Origin: Nocardia cyriacigeorgica NBRC 100375
GTDB taxonomy: Bacteria > Actinomycetota > Actinomycetes > Mycobacteriales > Mycobacteriaceae
Direction: 5' to 3'
NCBI RefSeq assembly: GCF_000308555.1
Contig: NZ_BAFY01000178.1
Span: 1-46,862 of the forward strand
Length of the DNA: 46,862 nt
In this document: one piece after another, positions 46,616-46,862 of the stretch
How positions within the stretch are numbered: position 1 is the first letter of the stretch
How the letters are laid out: each line of letters begins with the position of its first letter
Position numbers and translations under genes: made by a program
Notes under the pieces: model-generated
Told to the model about the DNA's origin: nothing
The model's input: only the letters and a program-made list of their open reading frames with translations
The model's database searches: none

Positions 46616-46862
46616 ATGACGCAACCAGCCGTGCTGGAACTGTCGAACGTCAACAAGGAGTATCTGGTCGGCGACCAGGTGGTACGCGCCCTCGACGGGA
46701 TCAGCCTCGACATCGCGGCGGGCGAGTTCACCTCGATCATCGGCCCGTCCGGTTCGGGCAAGAGCACCCTGCTGCATCTGCTCGGCGCGCTCGACAGCCC
46801 CGACTCCGGCTCGATCCGGTTCCAGGGTGAGGAGATCGGCAGCCTCGACGAGGAGCGGCAAT
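46616..46862 (+). CDS. MacB-type ABC transporter ATP-binding protein (partial, 5' end)
   Basis: Only 82 codons are present before the window ends. Begins MTQPAVLELSNVNKEYLVG, with Walker A GPSGSGKST in TSIIGPSGSGKSTLLHLLGA and the start of the helical domain (PDSGSIRFQGEEIGSLDEE). This is the LolD/MacB/FtsE subfamily that pairs with large FtsX-like permeases. GGCGGGGA lies before the ATG. Downstream genes are outside the window. Location beside a sensor kinase/regulator suggests an antimicrobial or envelope-stress export unit. Confidence 0.88.
   Translation, partial: MTQPAVLELSNVNKEYLVGDQVVRALDGISLDIAAGEFTSIIGPSGSGKSTLLHLLGALDSPDSGSIRFQGEEIGSLDEERQ

Overview
The window is chromosomal DNA from a high-GC actinomycete, most probably a Nocardia or a close relative. 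Evidence is the roughly 65-70 % GC of the housekeeping parts, strong third-position GC bias, F420/FMN-type oxidoreductases, and a block (ilvC-ilvN-ilvB, a Cfp6-like PH-domain protein, a DoxX-family protein, an LppZ-like lipoprotein, gatB, pfkA) whose order follows M. tuberculosis Rv3001c-Rv3010c. The genus is an inference; no rRNA, tRNA, IS element, prophage or CRISPR array was seen.

Layout. 1-5.9 kb: the end of an APC permease, a RlaP/YcgL-type nucleotidyltransferase, a divergent HxlR regulator/RibD-like reductase pair with a repeated operator-like element, a cold-shock protein, a luciferase-like oxidoreductase, and an XRE-TPR regulator followed by a resolvase-N-like gene that overlaps a 31-residue membrane peptide. 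6.5-19.4 kb: a defence island of visibly lower GC. It holds an AspBHI/MspJI-type (modified-cytosine) endonuclease, a NaeI-family type II endonuclease, a Vsr mismatch endonuclease, a C5-cytosine methyltransferase with a C-terminal winged-helix-like tail, and a two-gene operon of a ~1015-residue protein of unknown fold and a 1753-residue SF2 helicase with a DUF1998/MZB zinc module. The last pair has the architecture of Druantia type III (DruH-DruE).

19.9-27.3 kb: a VWA/MoxR pair, a GlxA-type AraC regulator, a VOC protein coupled to an unknown protein, a DUF2252 protein, a secreted peptide made of Trp-Asp repeats, and a PPOX-family flavoprotein. 27.3-34 kb: the branched-chain amino acid operon ilvBNC (transcribed leftward) with a leader peptide containing Leu-Leu-Val-Ile, an attenuator and a likely leaderless promoter; divergently the PH-domain gene and ilvD. 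34-41.4 kb: DoxX, LppZ, gatB, an esterase-like lipoprotein, ATP-type pfkA and a class-A-beta-lactamase-like lipoprotein. 41.6-46.9 kb: a PknD-like Ser/Thr kinase, a NarL/LuxR response regulator overlapping its sensor kinase, and, divergently, a small unknown gene and the start of a MacB-type ABC ATPase.

How it fits together. The NaeI-like nuclease and methyltransferase should form a restriction-modification pair, and Vsr would repair the T:G mismatches that such methylation causes. The AspBHI-like nuclease would target DNA carrying foreign cytosine methylation, and the Druantia-like pair adds a separate layer. The ilv genes cover acetolactate synthase, ketol-acid reductoisomerase and dihydroxy-acid dehydratase. 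The most noteworthy parts are the composite defence island with its large unclassified DruH-like protein, the ilv leader, and the Trp-Asp repeat peptide. All functional calls come from reading the sequence and from remembered family features; no database search was run.
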